DNA of 64,000 nucleotides from Membranipora membranacea (Eukaryota > Bryozoa > Gymnolaemata > Cheilostomatida > Membraniporidae): assembly GCA_914767715.1 (NCBI GenBank), contig OU612065.1:27964001-28028000 (forward strand), given 5' to 3'. Shown here piece after piece: positions 29,270 to 42,420 of this stretch. The position numbers were made by a program, and so were the translations under genes. Under the pieces are notes generated by a model. It was not told the DNA's origin. It was given only the letters and a program-made list of their open reading frames with translations, and did not search any database. Every line of letters begins with the position of its first letter. Position 1 is the first letter of the stretch.

Positions 29270-32200
29270 ATGTCACGTAACACAAATGATAAAAGAATTC
29301 CGTGTGCCATTCCCCTCGACACACTGCAAGAAGTTCTGGAATGGGAAGGGTCAGATGATTATTATGTTGGAGTTGCACCTTTGGAACCATCTCAGAGACT
29401 GGAAAATGAGCCAAAGACCCTTTTTTGTCATGATATGGCTGGTGGCTATCTAGAAGACAGGTGAGTTAATGACCATCAAGTTCAACCTTAGTTAAGTTTG
29501 TAATGGAGTTGCTTTCTAAGTTGATTTCAAACAATATTGAAACTCCCAAGTCAAGAAGACATCCACAATCCAGCAAACTTGAGTTCATATTGATACAAAT
29601 CTTGTCCCTTCAGGTCAGTGGCTTACACAATACTACATCTACAGCTACCACACATTGCATGCTCTATCATTAAAGTCTAGTAAAAACGGTCTCAATACTT
29701 TAATTGTGCTGATTTATCCTCTACATGCTAGCTCACTAATACAGTCCATCTTATTTTTTGTTGTCATTCCAATCATCTCTGCTCCTACAAAGTTGATAGC
29801 TCTCACTTACTGCGTGGGGAGGTGAAAATAATTATCAGCAATGGGATATTGCCTAACTGGCAAAACATTGTTATTGGCAAGCATCATGTTACGAGGTAGT
29901 GCTTGTGATTTTTGAGCTTTTGTGTATGTGTACTGAGATTGTAAGGGTTTTTACTATGGCAAGAAATAATAAATCAAGCTTTTATGTTATGGTACTCAAG
30001 TGCTGCCTAGTAATAATACAAATCCTTTATGATAATGAATGGTTTAAAAACTCCTGATCAATAACGGAGCTACAGAAAAATCAATAATGCCATTGCAGCA
30101 TATTATGCAATGGACTGAATGTAATTAATCTAATTCAGTAGGCAAATATGCTGACATTTCTCAACATAGTGGAATCCATTACGCTTGCTAACAGCGACTT
30201 TCATCGCCCAGACTCAATCTCCTTAGATACATCCGGTAAAAAAATCGCTGCCTTGCATTTTCTTTCCTTTTCGGGTATCCTATATCAAGATTTCACACAT
30301 TCGTCATGGGAACCACCCAATCCCAATGACCTTATTAATACTTCGTCAGATGATGTCATGAAAAAATTGGGGAGGTGCGCACAGCACAAGTGCCAGCAAC
30401 GGTTGTTGAGTGAATCAGAAAATTGGATTTCCAAATTCTCTTTGTAGTTTATATTTGGCTCAAAGGTTGTCCTGATGAGCGTATAATGATTGAATGATAA
30501 GAATGTACTTTCTAAAATAAACTCTGGGAACGAGACATATTTCACTTGATTATCAGCTGTTTGCATGCAATCAAGATGGATCAACCAGTGCATAAAAGTA
30601 GTTAGCTCTTTGTGACAAACCCCCTGGTCAATCAACACAATCCTTATGAGGTGAAGATTATTTAACAGGTCAATCTGTTAATAGCCCAAATATATTGGAA
30701 TAAAGAAAGATAGCATAGCTAGGCCAATCAGCTGGGATGCATATAATAGGCCCTGGTTGTGACTCTAAATTAATTATAGCCTTCTCAGTATTATTTTTGT
30801 AGTCTTGACTTCAATTCCTTTCATGTCATGTCCTTCTATTAACAGATTTGTGCAAGGCTCTGGAAAATATGACGCATACAGATTTTACCATTGGCATCTG
30901 GTTGACACATTTGTATACTTTAGTCACCACATGATTACAATCCCACCACCATGTTGGATCAATGCAGCACACAAGCATGGAGTGCCTGTTCTAGGTGAGT
31001 ATGATGACAGCAGGTGATGCCATGGCTGCCTGCCTTAGTCTTTTGTGTGGTGCCATATTATTCTCCAAGAGGTGATATGAATCATCAAACATCACATATG
31101 CACCCAGATCTCATTGTGTGTCCGGTAATATAAAGCTAAGCAAGCATATCCTCTAATTTCAAGTAGCCTTTGGTAGCTATCATTTTGCTTACCTTATGTA
31201 AACACTGTTCAAGGATCCTTCATAGGAATAATAACCGAAGAAAAATTGGTAATCAAGATCACAATAAGTTTGTTAGCTGTTTTTGTTCATGGGTTTGTAC
31301 CGACGACAACAACAACAACAACAACAACATCGACCTCATAGAAAGTCTGAACTTTATAATATACAAACCCCTCATGACCTTAGTAAAGGTGCTCAGACTC
31401 CATATTTGATATAGTAATGCCCGGCCAGGCACGTGTCTGAACCCTGATAAGTTGGTCATGACAACAATATTATGCAAATCTATACAATAATATGACCCTC
31501 ATAATAACTCTATGCGATTTGCACAATTCCGGTAGAACAATTGGCACCTTGCCAGAAGCTGGGTCACATAGGTGTTATATTCCTTGAGTGAGCAAAACTA
31601 GAAAAGGTACAAGCAGTCTATTATCAGGCATACTTAATGCGGTTGAATTCGTTATGTAATCTGGTCTCTGATTAGCTCATCATAGTAAAGCACTCAGCAG
31701 TAGCTGCACCAATTATACCTATGACCTGTTAGCCAATAACCCTGCAAGGTTGATAACCTAGAACGGGATGTTAATTTAAGTCTTAGCAGCAGAAAAAACT
31801 TGCCTTGTTTACTTAACCAACACCCATCATGCATTGATAAGTCTGACCTTGCGGTGCAGTATGTAAGTGAACCAAACCACTCTTTATCTAGCTCTAAAAT
31901 GATAACAGTGTGTTTGACACCTTCTCTCACTGATGATAGGACTAAAGTAACCAAGCTAGTCCAGACCACATTCCAACAGATAGTAGACTACAATCTTCCC
32001 ACGTCTCTTACATGTCAAGCCAGTGCATAGAAAGTTTGCCAAAACACTTGTTAATGCGTCACACCACAGGAAAAGCACCTGGGAATCGTTTGGTCAGCAT
32101 TGTTACAATCAGAGCAAACAAACATAAGAGTCAGCATATAGATCCATATCACTACGACAACAAAAAATAATAATAATCATAATTAAGGTGTGTCGGATGA

Positions 32201-35200
32201 TTCACCACGCCTCCTCCTATATCCTGTAATGGGCTTTATAGAGAGAACAGTTCCCCAACACATTGACATAGGCTTTTAGATTCGACAGCATCAAAACCTC
32301 TATGCCTTTTTTGTACCGACCATTAAAAAATGATGTAAAGTTACGAAGCCTCACAAATGAAATTGTGACAGCTGTGTTGTTGGGCTGATTGGTGTAAACA
32401 TTTCCCATCTTCTCATCTCAGGTACATTCATCACAGAGTGGGATGATGGGTTTGAGAAATGCTCGATACTTCTCAGAGATGTTACACTGATAGAAAAGTT
32501 TGCTGATCAGATGGTCAATGTCGCTGTACATCACTCAATGGATGGATGGCTTCTGAACATCGAAAACAAAATTGAGGTGAGTTATCAACCCATGCTCCAT
32601 TTGACAAGTCTTTGTCAAATGTGTTGACAGCACCCTGTAGTAAGAACCAAGAACTCCCAGTTTAAAGTTTTAATCATTCATTGATGCTTGGCCAACAATC
32701 TTTAGCAATATTATGGTATAAACATTTTTTCGATTTTTACTGTGATTTATATGAATTCACAAACATCAAATGTTATGAATTTACAAGTAAGACCAGTACG
32801 CTATCAATGGGCTGTTGCTCTTCCCCATTATGGCATCTTCATTTGTTTACACTTGTGTTTCTTATTTTTTACAGTTCACACAAACAGAAAACCTGATCTA
32901 CTTTGTAAGAATTCTAACACAGAGGATGCATGCTGCTATCCCAGGGTCACAGGTTATTTGGTATGATAGTGTAACAATTAATGGCGATCTGACCTGGCAA
33001 AATGAGCTCAATGAACTCAACAGGTGAGCAATGAACTCTAACTGTGTTTGCTTGGTCTTGGTCAGATGAGGGAGTTCATTGCCTGGTCATTCTGGTTGAT
33101 GAACCGCTTAAATTGTGTTTCTGTGAGACTGGAGCATAGAGCTAGAGCTATAGACTAACTAAGCTGAAATATTGATTTTGATAACACTTTCAGGAGTAGC
33201 AGGTTTGAGGTGTGATGATGTAAATCCATGCATGGATTTCCAAGGCGTAAAAGACTGACAGGCAGTGCCAAGTACAATTTTGTATTGTTTTTGCCTTGAG
33301 ACAGCTGATAGGCACTGCGAAACTGACAATCAAAATTTGCCTAGTCAAAAATTTCCTTATTGCTGATAACAAAGCCATCCTTTTTCAGTCACTAATCCAG
33401 TTTAAACTGGTTCTGATAATGACTCACGTGACAGATGGTACGATAATAAACTCACTGTACTAACTAGGGAAATCCTTGGTTACGCACTGAGGTGAAACTG
33501 GTGTTGGGCAAGCATTGCCCATCAAAGTTTGAGCTGAATCAGGGGATATTTATAAATAGTCATGAGAAAAGAATTGCCTGTATATCACCACCTTTGTAAT
33601 CTACCCGATCACAACTCAGCCTAGGCCACAACTATGTAAAAACAACCAATGGCATCATGGTTTGTTTTTTCAATAACATCACAAGCTAATGATTGTGTCA
33701 CTGATAACAAAGTGCTGACTTTTCCCAGCCTTAACCTGTAGCCTATCCTTTTGATGTCTCTTCTACAGTGTTTTCTTTGATCAATGTGATGCAATATTCC
33801 TCAACTACACATGGGCTGCTGATCAGTTGGATATCTCAGCTATGAATGCTGGAGAGAGACTACAAGACGTATTTGTTGGTATAGATGTGTTTGGCCGAGG
33901 CATGATAGGCGGTGGAGGGTACAACACAAAAGAGGTAAAGATATAATAAGTGAAATTTTCAATTATCAGGTTGAATAATGCCTGTGTAGGTAATCATATT
34001 GCATGTTTCCAGTGATGGCAACACAAGCCTGAACAAAGTGTCTATAATATTGCTTAAGTCTTTTTTGTGAAAAAGTATTGACCCCCTGTATTTTTCAGCT
34101 TTTTATTCAACATACTTGTTGAGTCCCCATCTGGCTATCATTGTATAATATAGATGCAGGTTGCAGTAATGCAATGTTTTAATATTGACAGGATTTGGGA
34201 CACTTTGGTTCCAATCAATTTCTCTTCAGACAGGCACTGGGTACTGGGTAATGGCTATAAATAAAGCTAAATTTAACATTAAATTGATTTTAATTGACTG
34301 CCAATGTTGTGAAAAGTTTCATCTTTGTCCTGCATCCAGCTGTGACTCGATCCTATCAACATAGTTATAGGCAGGCTTGATGAGATTTTGATTGTTTATT
34401 TTAGGCATTGGCACTTGCAAGAAAAGCACAGCTCTCCATTGCACTGTTTGCTCCTGGCTGGGTATATGAAGTAAACGGATCTCGTGAATTTGATGCCAAT
34501 GAAGAAAGGTAACATTAAACTATGATATGAGAGCAAATAGTTCACCCAACTGATTAGAATGTCACGGGTTCTACGCAGACCATATCTGTTGGCAAACTTA
34601 ACATCAAATTCCATTGCAGAAAACTTTATCAGCTGTTAGCTAATATTATGAGGCTTATTTAACCCATTAATTGAACTCATTGGTTAGATAATTTAATCAT
34701 CATATCACCATATCTAATGATAGTGATTATTGAGCCAAAATCTTCCAGCTGATTAACCATGTGCCTGGATATTTGAGATATCACTCCAGCACACTCTCAT
34801 TGGCTCACTCCTCTTGTGATGTGGTTAACTGTATGTGATGTAGTTCCCAGGGACCACAACCGATTCATCTTACTCGGTATTATGTTTGAAAAATGTTGCC
34901 GCATCTCATTTCATTAGTCTGGCGCAGAAATTGCAGCCTCCCCATTAAGGCAACAAGTATTTCACCTCCCATGCTTAGAGATGTGATGTGTGATAAGACC
35001 ATCTGATTTTAATCAATTTTAATTTACAACCCTAAAATTATTTTAACTTTAATTGTAAAATTAGTCCAATCAGTCTCTGCTGCATTGTACAAAAGCAACT
35101 CTTTCACAAACAAAGACTGCCAATACTTAAAGAGGTAGGAATCGAAGGGGGTGCACGGGGATTAATCATGTGAAGTGACAGGCAAGACCATTGGCTGATC

Positions 35201-38200
35201 AATGTAATTAGAGGCGGAGAATGGCCTTGGTCTCCGCCTCTAACTGCCAGTCCACGTTGCGTTCTCAAGTGGTCAAGTGTGTTATATAAGAAATTTTGAT
35301 TTGCAGACACCCATAAATAAAGTTGAATAGAAGCTATGATATAGCTATTGTTGTGTTGGCTCATCACACTTGGGATTATAGGGTTTAATTACAACGGTCA
35401 ATTTCAATCTTGACAACGGTATCTATGCAACCTCTAAAACCATAAATCATAACGTCAAAACTGACCAATAAGAGCTCGTATATTTTGAAGCGGATGATTT
35501 GAAATCATCGGAACTGGGCAATTTCGTATGACATCAGTCATATTTTCACCACTTTCCAATGCCATTATTGCAATGAAAATTTATTGGGCATGTGTATCAC
35601 ACAATTCCGCATCAGCTTGTCTGATTCCCATTAAAAATAATTCACTGCTTCTCCTCTTAATTCCGAAAAAGCAGGAGGAATTTGAATGCTGCTAACCCCA
35701 TTTGAATTTGATATGGCTGGGTGATCGCTTTACATTGACTGGCCCTTATATACCGGTCGAGGCACTTTAAGCAAAGATTTGGTCTCAGAAGCATGAACCA
35801 GCTTGATATAACAAAACTAGGACAAAAAATTCATTATGCTCAAAGGAGAATTAAGAATTAATGTACACCCCTCTCCTGGTATTGAGATTCCACTGTTGCT
35901 TGCTTTAATGTCCAGCGTGATTAACATTATGATTGCTTGCATCTATGATTTCTTGCTCCAAGTCAAATCACATATTGATATTTTTTAGCGTTTTTAGATT
36001 TTGGTACTACCTACAGCCCTACCTACCGATGCACGTCACATGCACTCTACCACTGTCATCCTCATTCTGCCAGGGATGGGGCAAACGTACCTATATGGAT
36101 GGGCAGGTAAGGAGATGAATATTTAATTTTGAATGCTATTGGAGTTGTTAGAAATAAATGTAGATAGAAAGGCTGAACTATAAAATTAGAAATAAATGTA
36201 GATAGAAAGGCTGAACTATAATCAGTCTAAAATTGAACAAATCTACCCTCACAATCAGCACAGAAATGTTCCACATGTCACTTAGTGAAATTTAGTAATA
36301 TAGATTTGAATGTTTTGGGCCTTTACTTGACATTCAAGCAGTCTCCTAGTGGCAAAATCTGCTGTCAGATTGCAACAATGTTTATTTGCTAACAAGGCTC
36401 TGCCTGGCGCCACAATTCCAGGTAAACCTACAATAGATCCTAGTGATTACACGCTGATAAGATACCAGCCATATTTAGCTAGGGTTCAAAGGGTCCCAAG
36501 CACCAACAATAAACTCTTCAAATCCATTATTATCTAAATCAGGACGGTATTTATAAACCTTCCCAGGCACTTTGAACTTTCCCATTGTGCACCTTTTTTT
36601 ATCCTGATGCAGTTCTTTTCAGAAAATAACATCCTCCATTCAAGCCTGACATGCAGCTAGTGTTACAATACATAAATATCAGGTGTATTTCTGAATGCAT
36701 TGCTGGGCATCATATTATGTGGGTGGTTGACAGTAGTTACAATAGACTATGGTCTCATAACTGACCATAATTTTAAGAGCTCGTTATCACTGTATATCGA
36801 GTTATTCTCACCAGTCAAATTTTGTTCTGCTCATCAAGGGTCTTATTTTTGTGTAGGCGATATCAAATGAGCCATGGAGTAATCTTAGCATGCAGCAGCC
36901 ACAGCCTACGCTTACGCACAGTGAGATGGGACACAACCCACACCAACAATATAAATGGCTGCATTTAGAGGACGGCTATATGGGTGGCGGAGCTATGCGG
37001 TTTATGGGTAGACTACCTACAACTGGCAAAGCATTGACATATAGGTGAGTTCATATCCTACATTTTTCGGCCAGGAGTTCTATGCATTAGATGTTTCAAA
37101 GTGTGAATAAATAGTGTGATGATCCTCCCATCAGGTCAAGCACACTTCGAAGAAAGAAAACATGAGAGATGTAGATTTATATAAAATAAATATCAATGAT
37201 ATCATAAAATATTATCTTATCTCAGAAAACTGAATTCACCGTACTGTCATAATATAACAGATGAAATAGGCGTTTAATTGCCTTCATCCTGTAAATATAG
37301 GAAATATCTGTCTGTAAAGGGTTGATTTAGATTTGATCACACTCTTCATATACTCGATTGTAGAATATTTGACACGGCCATCAACATGGAAACCTCCGCT
37401 TTTGTGAAATACTCAATGAAGAGACTACATATGGAGGAAGGTGCTAAGTTGTTTGTCTACCTCATTCTAAACAAGGTAAATTATACACTTCATTTGTGCC
37501 ATCTCAAATAGGATCATATTAGCCTATTTTGACAACCCCCCCCCCCCCTCTCAAACAAAGCTTGTCAACTCAGGCTAGACTCAAATGAGTGAGGAAGTAT
37601 GCTACTTTGTAGAGCACATATGTATCATTTCTGACGCTCGGGGGGCCGTCGGACGAGGGGCAAAAGTCTGGGGGGCTCAGACTATAGAGCACAATTTTAC
37701 TACAGTTTGCAAAGTATCTTGGTTAACATCAATTCTAGGAGTATCCAAGGCATGCTTGAAAATTGGCTGATAATTTTTAATGATTTGTGTAGACGTCTAG
37801 TCAAAAGCCCAAGGTAACATTTCTGTTGTTGTTGAACTGCTTTCAAATACATGTATTGTTTTCTGTTATGTTTGCTTTTGAGCTCTCTAAAATACTTAAT
37901 ATTAGGTGTTGTTCTCTTGTCTTCAATCGGAGGACCACTTTTGCTTATTTCACCGAGTGTTGTGGTTGAACCATTCACTTTTTAGCATCACACCTCTCAT
38001 CCATTGCTGTTGTGTGTGCATTTGTGTTTATCTAAACACTAGTCTTTGACTTAGGCTACAGATATAGCTATTACAATAATCATGAGTTCCGTCAATTCGA
38101 GTTCCATTTAGTCGATCAAATGACAAACATATTTTTTTTGCATAGGATGAAGAAAATGAGGAAAGAGTTTTACTACCTGAGGAGCATTCCGTTACCAGCA

Positions 38201-39231
38201 TATACGCCGAGGAGAATGACACCACTTTACAGTGTCTGGAAACAAATGAAATCCCTAAGGCCCTACGCAACCACAGCACTGAACGAAGAACCGGGGATCT
38301 TTGGCAAAGCAGGTAGGAAATATCTAATTTTAACTTCAGCAACAACTAAGAATTCAATAAGTTTTAGTGTTTTCACCGAAATATTTTTCTTGTTTACTAG
38401 CTTTTAAATTTCACTCAGAGACCTGTTTGTAGTTACATGCTTGTTCAATTGAGGTATTTATCTCCCTTTTACAGAGTCTTCCATGTAAGTAGCGATCTTC
38501 TAGCGGGCAAATCGCTGGATGAAGTTGGCCTCATGGTATATACAGATAACCAAGAGCCCCTCATGCTGAATGTACTACTGGGAAATATACAGGTGCTCTC
38601 TGGTGATGACCCTTCACTGGAACCTGTCTCAGTATCTGACATCACAAGTGACAAAATCACTATAGATAATCTCTCTACACGTTCTGATCAGGCTCCAAGC
38701 CAGGAATCAGGAGCTAAATGTATCTCTATGGAATTACAGTGGACTCGACCTAATGTGGATGCAGATGTCACTTCTTATCATATCTGGTAAGATTCTCACT
38801 CAAACAGCATATAAAATGAATGCCTAACTAGAACCATTCAATAGATTGTGTCACTTGACATGAATGGATAAATATATCAGTGATTACCATACTTTTTAAA
38901 ACTATTCCTATGGTCAAGCCATTATAGTCCTGTATTCATGAATTTTTACCTTGTTTTATACGGCCAGAAGAACAACCAATCATTATTTAACACCATCAGT
39001 ATTTCTTACAAATGAAGATGGCATCATATACCTGCATACTCATGTTACAGGTATGCTATAAATGGAGTAGACAGAGAATGGCTAGGCTCCACATACTGTA
39101 ACAAATTCTTCATTTCTAACATGGAGGTAGAAGGTGCAAATGGAAATGTACTCTTCACAATCCAAGTACAGTACAAGTCCGGTGTCTTACAAGATATCAA
39201 TAAGTCAGGAAGACTTGTGTTCAACTATTAA
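29270..39231 (+). CDS. ENGASE: Cytosolic endo-beta-N-acetylglucosaminidase, GH85
   Basis: It cleaves the chitobiose core of free N-glycans in the cytosol. Twelve exons: 29270-29460, 30846-30994, 32422-32576, 32875-33023, 33769-33934, 34405-34508, 35998-36106, 36857-37044, 37364-37475, 38146-38312, 38475-38786 and 39051-39231. They give a closed frame of 660 residues (human about 740). Seen: LFCHDMAGGYLEDR, FYHWHLVDTFVYFSHH, GTFITEWDDG, and the catalytic DGWLLNIEN with Asn159 and Glu161 (the GH85 Asn-x-Glu pair). Then WYDSVTINGDLTWQNELN, VFFDQCDAIFLNYTW, VGIDVFGRG and LFAPGWVYE. The last three exons form a diverged beta-rich C-terminal part. Exon 7 has two in-frame acceptors 9 bases apart (35989 or 35998). 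The start ATG follows a likely UTR exon; the vertebrate N-terminal extension is absent. Intact. Confidence 0.95.
35208..35243. repeat. Perfect hairpin in ENGASE intron 6
   Basis: 13-bp arms TTAGAGGCGGAGA and complement around a 10-base loop. GC-rich against its surroundings. No flanking duplication seen. Confidence 0.5.
36148..36223. repeat. Tandem duplication, 38-bp unit, ENGASE intron 7
   Basis: The block beginning TTAGAAATAAATGTAGATAG repeats at 36148 and 36186 with no change over about 36 bases, so it is recent. Confidence 0.75.
37521..37576. mobile_element. Hairpin element, AGCCTGTC family, ENGASE intron 9
   Basis: Diverged arms AGCCTATTTTGACAA and TTGTCAACTCAGGCT around a loop with a run of about 13 C. 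Confidence 0.45.
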
Positions 39232-39945
39232 TTATTGACATGGAGATGCATCACATGTCATTCTCAAATGAAGGATGCAAAACATATTTACAGAGAGGAC
39301 ATTGTAAAAACCCAAAAGTATATACACTGATGATGATGCATTTGTGCCTCTCATATTTTGGCCAGACTAAGATTTTTTATATTCTCCATTTAGGGGAACT
39401 TAGACCGTTAACCTAAATCATGCCTCCGATCTTTTATTTTTGCAAATGATATGGTTGATGATACATAAGCTCTTTATTTTTGTATAGATTTTTTTCTCTT
39501 AGTGCCAATGGTAGGCATGATCTAATTCCTATAAAATTACAATGTTCGTTGTTGCTATTATGCCAAATTGGATATTTGGTGTCCACGACTTGCTATTGAT
39601 CCTTATTGATCAGGATGTTGCTGATGCCATTTATGGTTTGGTTTTATGTCAAAGTTTTATGACATTGATATGAATTTTATTGTGCAGTGTGTTATTTTTT
39701 TATATAATTCACTCACTTGAACCTGAAAAACCTCATCAGCTCGATGTACAGTTATGCATGCCTAGGTTGTAGAGATTTTATGCCAACCTAGTATCAATTT
39801 TTTCTTATAACGACAATGATGTCCATCTCAACCATTACCGCACACAACTCTATGGAATCTATTATTTCACTGATCTTCATGGCTGAATTTTCGTCCACTG
39901 TATATTCACCGAGTAATATTTTTCTATATTTTCTGTTTTCCTCAC
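39232..39945. other. Convergent 3' region ENGASE/YAE1
   Basis: Contains both 3' UTRs. AT-rich, with no gene or clear repeat seen. Confidence 0.45.
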
Positions 39946-40838
39946 CTATTTTATGCTATTACAAGGTGCAGAAAAAGCTTGATTATTTTTGTCAGCGGGC
40001 CCAGCTGAATGAATAGTATCACTTATATAATTGTTTATAGTAGTTGTTAACTCGTCGATTTGATTTTCAATCGATGGGGGTATTTTAGATTCAGTCAATA
40101 AAATTTCTTTCTTCATATTGTCTTCTTGGACTCGTTTCTCTAACATACCGACTTTCTCCATATACTCTCCTATTTTTTTAGTGTCACACTGAGCTTTACA
40201 TAAAGCCTGCGAAGCAAAGAGTCCACCTCTAAGTTTGCTCAGTGGCATCACAGATGAGAAGGAAATCCTAAACCCCATGTCAAAACCACTTTGTAAGCTC
40301 TCCTCACATTCAGAACCTGATGCCTCACGCAAGCCTGCATTGTACCTGTAGAAGAAAAGCCTAATATAGTTGATGAGAGTTCACCACCCCAAGTAATTTT
40401 TATCAATTGAATCTATAAGTGCCTGTATTGCCATTTTGTATTTACATCCAACGGATCTCCATCTAACCCAGCCTTAACAGTTGCAGATCGAAACCTACAG
40501 CAAAGCCTTTTGAGTAGCAGCCACTTAACACATCTATGATCTAAGAGAAAGAGAACAACAGGATTATGCCTATATCTATACAGTAAGCAACTTTGGGCAG
40601 TATTATTCTGATTTATCCCCTCACATTTTATGTAAAGGCAACTCCCAATCGAGGCAGGTAGCAGGCCTACTTTGCAAAATGAAAAACTCATTTGAAAACA
40701 CTCCCGAAGGAAAAATAAATTGAAGTCATAATTCGCATATTATTGGACTTGCCTCTGCTCTGCTATTTGTTTCCATGACTTTTCATTAATTGAGGCCAAA
40801 TTAGTTTCTTCATCGTTGCTATCCTCCCAATCACTCAT
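39946..40838 (-). CDS. YAE1: YAE1 domain protein, Fe-S cluster adaptor
   Basis: With its partner LTO1, Yae1 brings the cytosolic iron-sulfur targeting complex to the ribosome-recycling ATPase ABCE1. Two exons, 40753-40838 and 39946-40345, give 161 residues starting MSDWEDSNDEE. The join restores RYNAGLREASGSECEESLQS, then GFDMGFRIS and LRGGLFASQALC. This is the glycine-every-fourth-residue (deca-GX3) pattern plus the LRG block typical of Yae1. The remainder is an acidic helical tail. The intron donor is AG/GCAAGT, a GC-AG intron; I saw no GT donor that keeps the frame. The identification rests on motif pattern and length, and LTO1 itself is less likely given the tryptophan/acidic N terminus. 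Confidence 0.8.
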
Positions 40839-41237
40839 GTTCAACTAAACAGATTCAAATGCAGATTATGACTGGATTACAGCATTTCCAAAACAGCAAA
40901 GAGCAGTAAGTTATAGATAACATTAACAGTAATAGAGTAATAAAACTAGAAATGCTGCCTATCATAAATGCCACAAAACTTCAGGGGAGTGGATGATATA
41001 CACACAGGTTGTCGATTGAGTTTATGATGGATGGCCAATTGGCGATGTCATTATAAGTGCAAATTAAAATGGCTGTTCCATGCCACCTGTGAGGTAGACA
41101 GCCGTTGTCCTATTATGTGGCAGAACTCCCCCCAACAATTATTTTCAGTGAATACAGCCAAAGAACATAACGTAACAAACATGTTATAATTGTGGTATAT
41201 TAATATATATTATATAAAGATAAGGGCTCCTCCCCAT

Positions 41238-41314
41238 GCTCCCTCCTAGCCTGTCTTGACAAGCTTTGTTCCCCCCACCGAACAAAGCTTGTCAATATAG
41301 GCTAGCTCCCTCCT
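41238..41314. mobile_element. 57-bp hairpin element with exact 10-bp target duplication
   Basis: The element 41248-41304 has arms AGCCTGTCTTGACAAGCTTT and an almost perfect complement. Exact GCTCCCTCCT lies on both sides (41238-41247 and 41305-41314). This is the best preserved member of the AGCCTGTC family in the window. Confidence 0.75.
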
Positions 41315-41330
41315 TGCTTTTTTTAATCCG

Positions 41331-41394
41331 GCCTCACCGGAATTTGAACTTGGGCTGAGATCAAACACTCCCATCGCTCAGCCACGCTGGGCCG
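41331..41394 (-). repeat. tRNA-derived SINE head
   Basis: Minus strand: A box TGGCTGAGCGATGG, then B box AGTTCAAATTCC at tRNA spacing, with ends GGCC and GGCC pairing. The T stem is mismatched. A second B-box piece (GAGTTCAAGTCCCGGTGAAG, minus) lies at 41543-41580. Both pieces are near copies of CATGTTATAATTGTGGTATA (about 41180 and 41588), suggesting two related SINE copies. Confidence 0.5.
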
Positions 41395-41699
41395 CTAAAG
41401 CTTGCAAAGCTCAGTGTGAAATAATCAAGATGGTTAAATTTAATGATGAAGTGGGTGTAAGTGTCAATAAATAGGTTAGGTACCAAAACAAAACAAGTTA
41501 AACCACCAAGTAGTAAAAGAGATAATCATGTAAATAAAATCTGTCTTCACCGGGACTTGAACTCGGTCGGGCCTCTCACGCAACAAGCATGTTATAATTG
41601 TGGTATATTTATATATAGTTGTACATTGAATCTAATTGTAAATAATTGTATATAATTGCATATAAGATATTTTTGTATAAAATATTTAATTGCACATAT

Positions 41700-42290
41700 T
41701 TTAATGTCGCCTGGAGGTTTCACAAGCCAGTGATTCTGACAGCCGGTCCCAAGCCCGAGTAAAGATGGAGGGTTCAACGTCAGGAAGGGCATCCGGTTGG
41801 TGAAATCCCCCGCTTCACAGAAAACATGCAGGGACAATCAACGTTTTCAACCAATGCTAGGACGCCACCCTTATGTGGCACTTCGCAGCGGAACCACCAT
41901 CGCCCCGACGCTGTGATAAGAAAACGAGAGGGGTGATACTGTAAACTCAGAATGGCCACGATAAATATTGGTACTCTTACTGGAAAAAGCAGGGAAGTTG
42001 CTGCGGTTATGTTAGCCAGGAAGATCGACATACTATGCCTACAAGAATTGAGATGGATGGACTGGGGGTCAATCTGGTGGAAAAGCCAGGGCTCTTGGTG
42101 ATGGGTACAAGTTGTACTATTGCGGAGGGAAGAAAGGAAGAAATGGAGTTGGGATTTGTCTCCGTGAATATTGGCAGGATAAAGTAATAGCAGTAGAAAG
42201 GAAGTCAGATCGCATAATATATATGAAACTGGTAATACCTGGAATGAGCATCAACATCATATCAGTGTATCAGTATATATCACATAATTG
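41700..42290 (+). mobile_element. RTE-type LINE fragment, 5' end and endonuclease domain
   Basis: ATG at 41952 opens MATINIGTLTGKSREVAAVM, then KIDILCLQELRW, the N terminus of an APE-type endonuclease. A frameshift follows near 42060, and GYKLYYCGGKKGRNGVGICL continues to KSDRIIYMKLVIPGMSINII (about 42260). This is the domain often annotated as 'craniofacial development protein 2-like'. The leader with GTCAGGAAGGGCATCCGG (about 41780) is typical of RTE elements. Reverse transcriptase is absent; the copy stops in AT-rich DNA. Pseudogenic. Confidence 0.8.
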
Positions 42291-42388
42291 TGTATATTAT
42301 ATAATTATATATAATTGTTTATATTATATAATTGTATATATTATATAATTGTATTGATATATATTTGTACATAATATATACATATATA

Positions 42389-42420
42389 CAAGCTTTGTTC
42401 CGTGGGGGGGACAAAGCTTG
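42389..42420. mobile_element. Truncated hairpin of the AGCCTGTC family
   Basis: Inner arms ACAAGCTTTGT and ACAAAGCTTG around a G-rich loop; the outer AGCCTG ends are missing. Confidence 0.45.

Noticed and set aside
30148-30447. 99-codon ATG-started frame in ENGASE intron 1
   Set aside because: No family resemblance, no splice context that fits ENGASE, and an overlapping minus-strand frame of similar length exists by chance.
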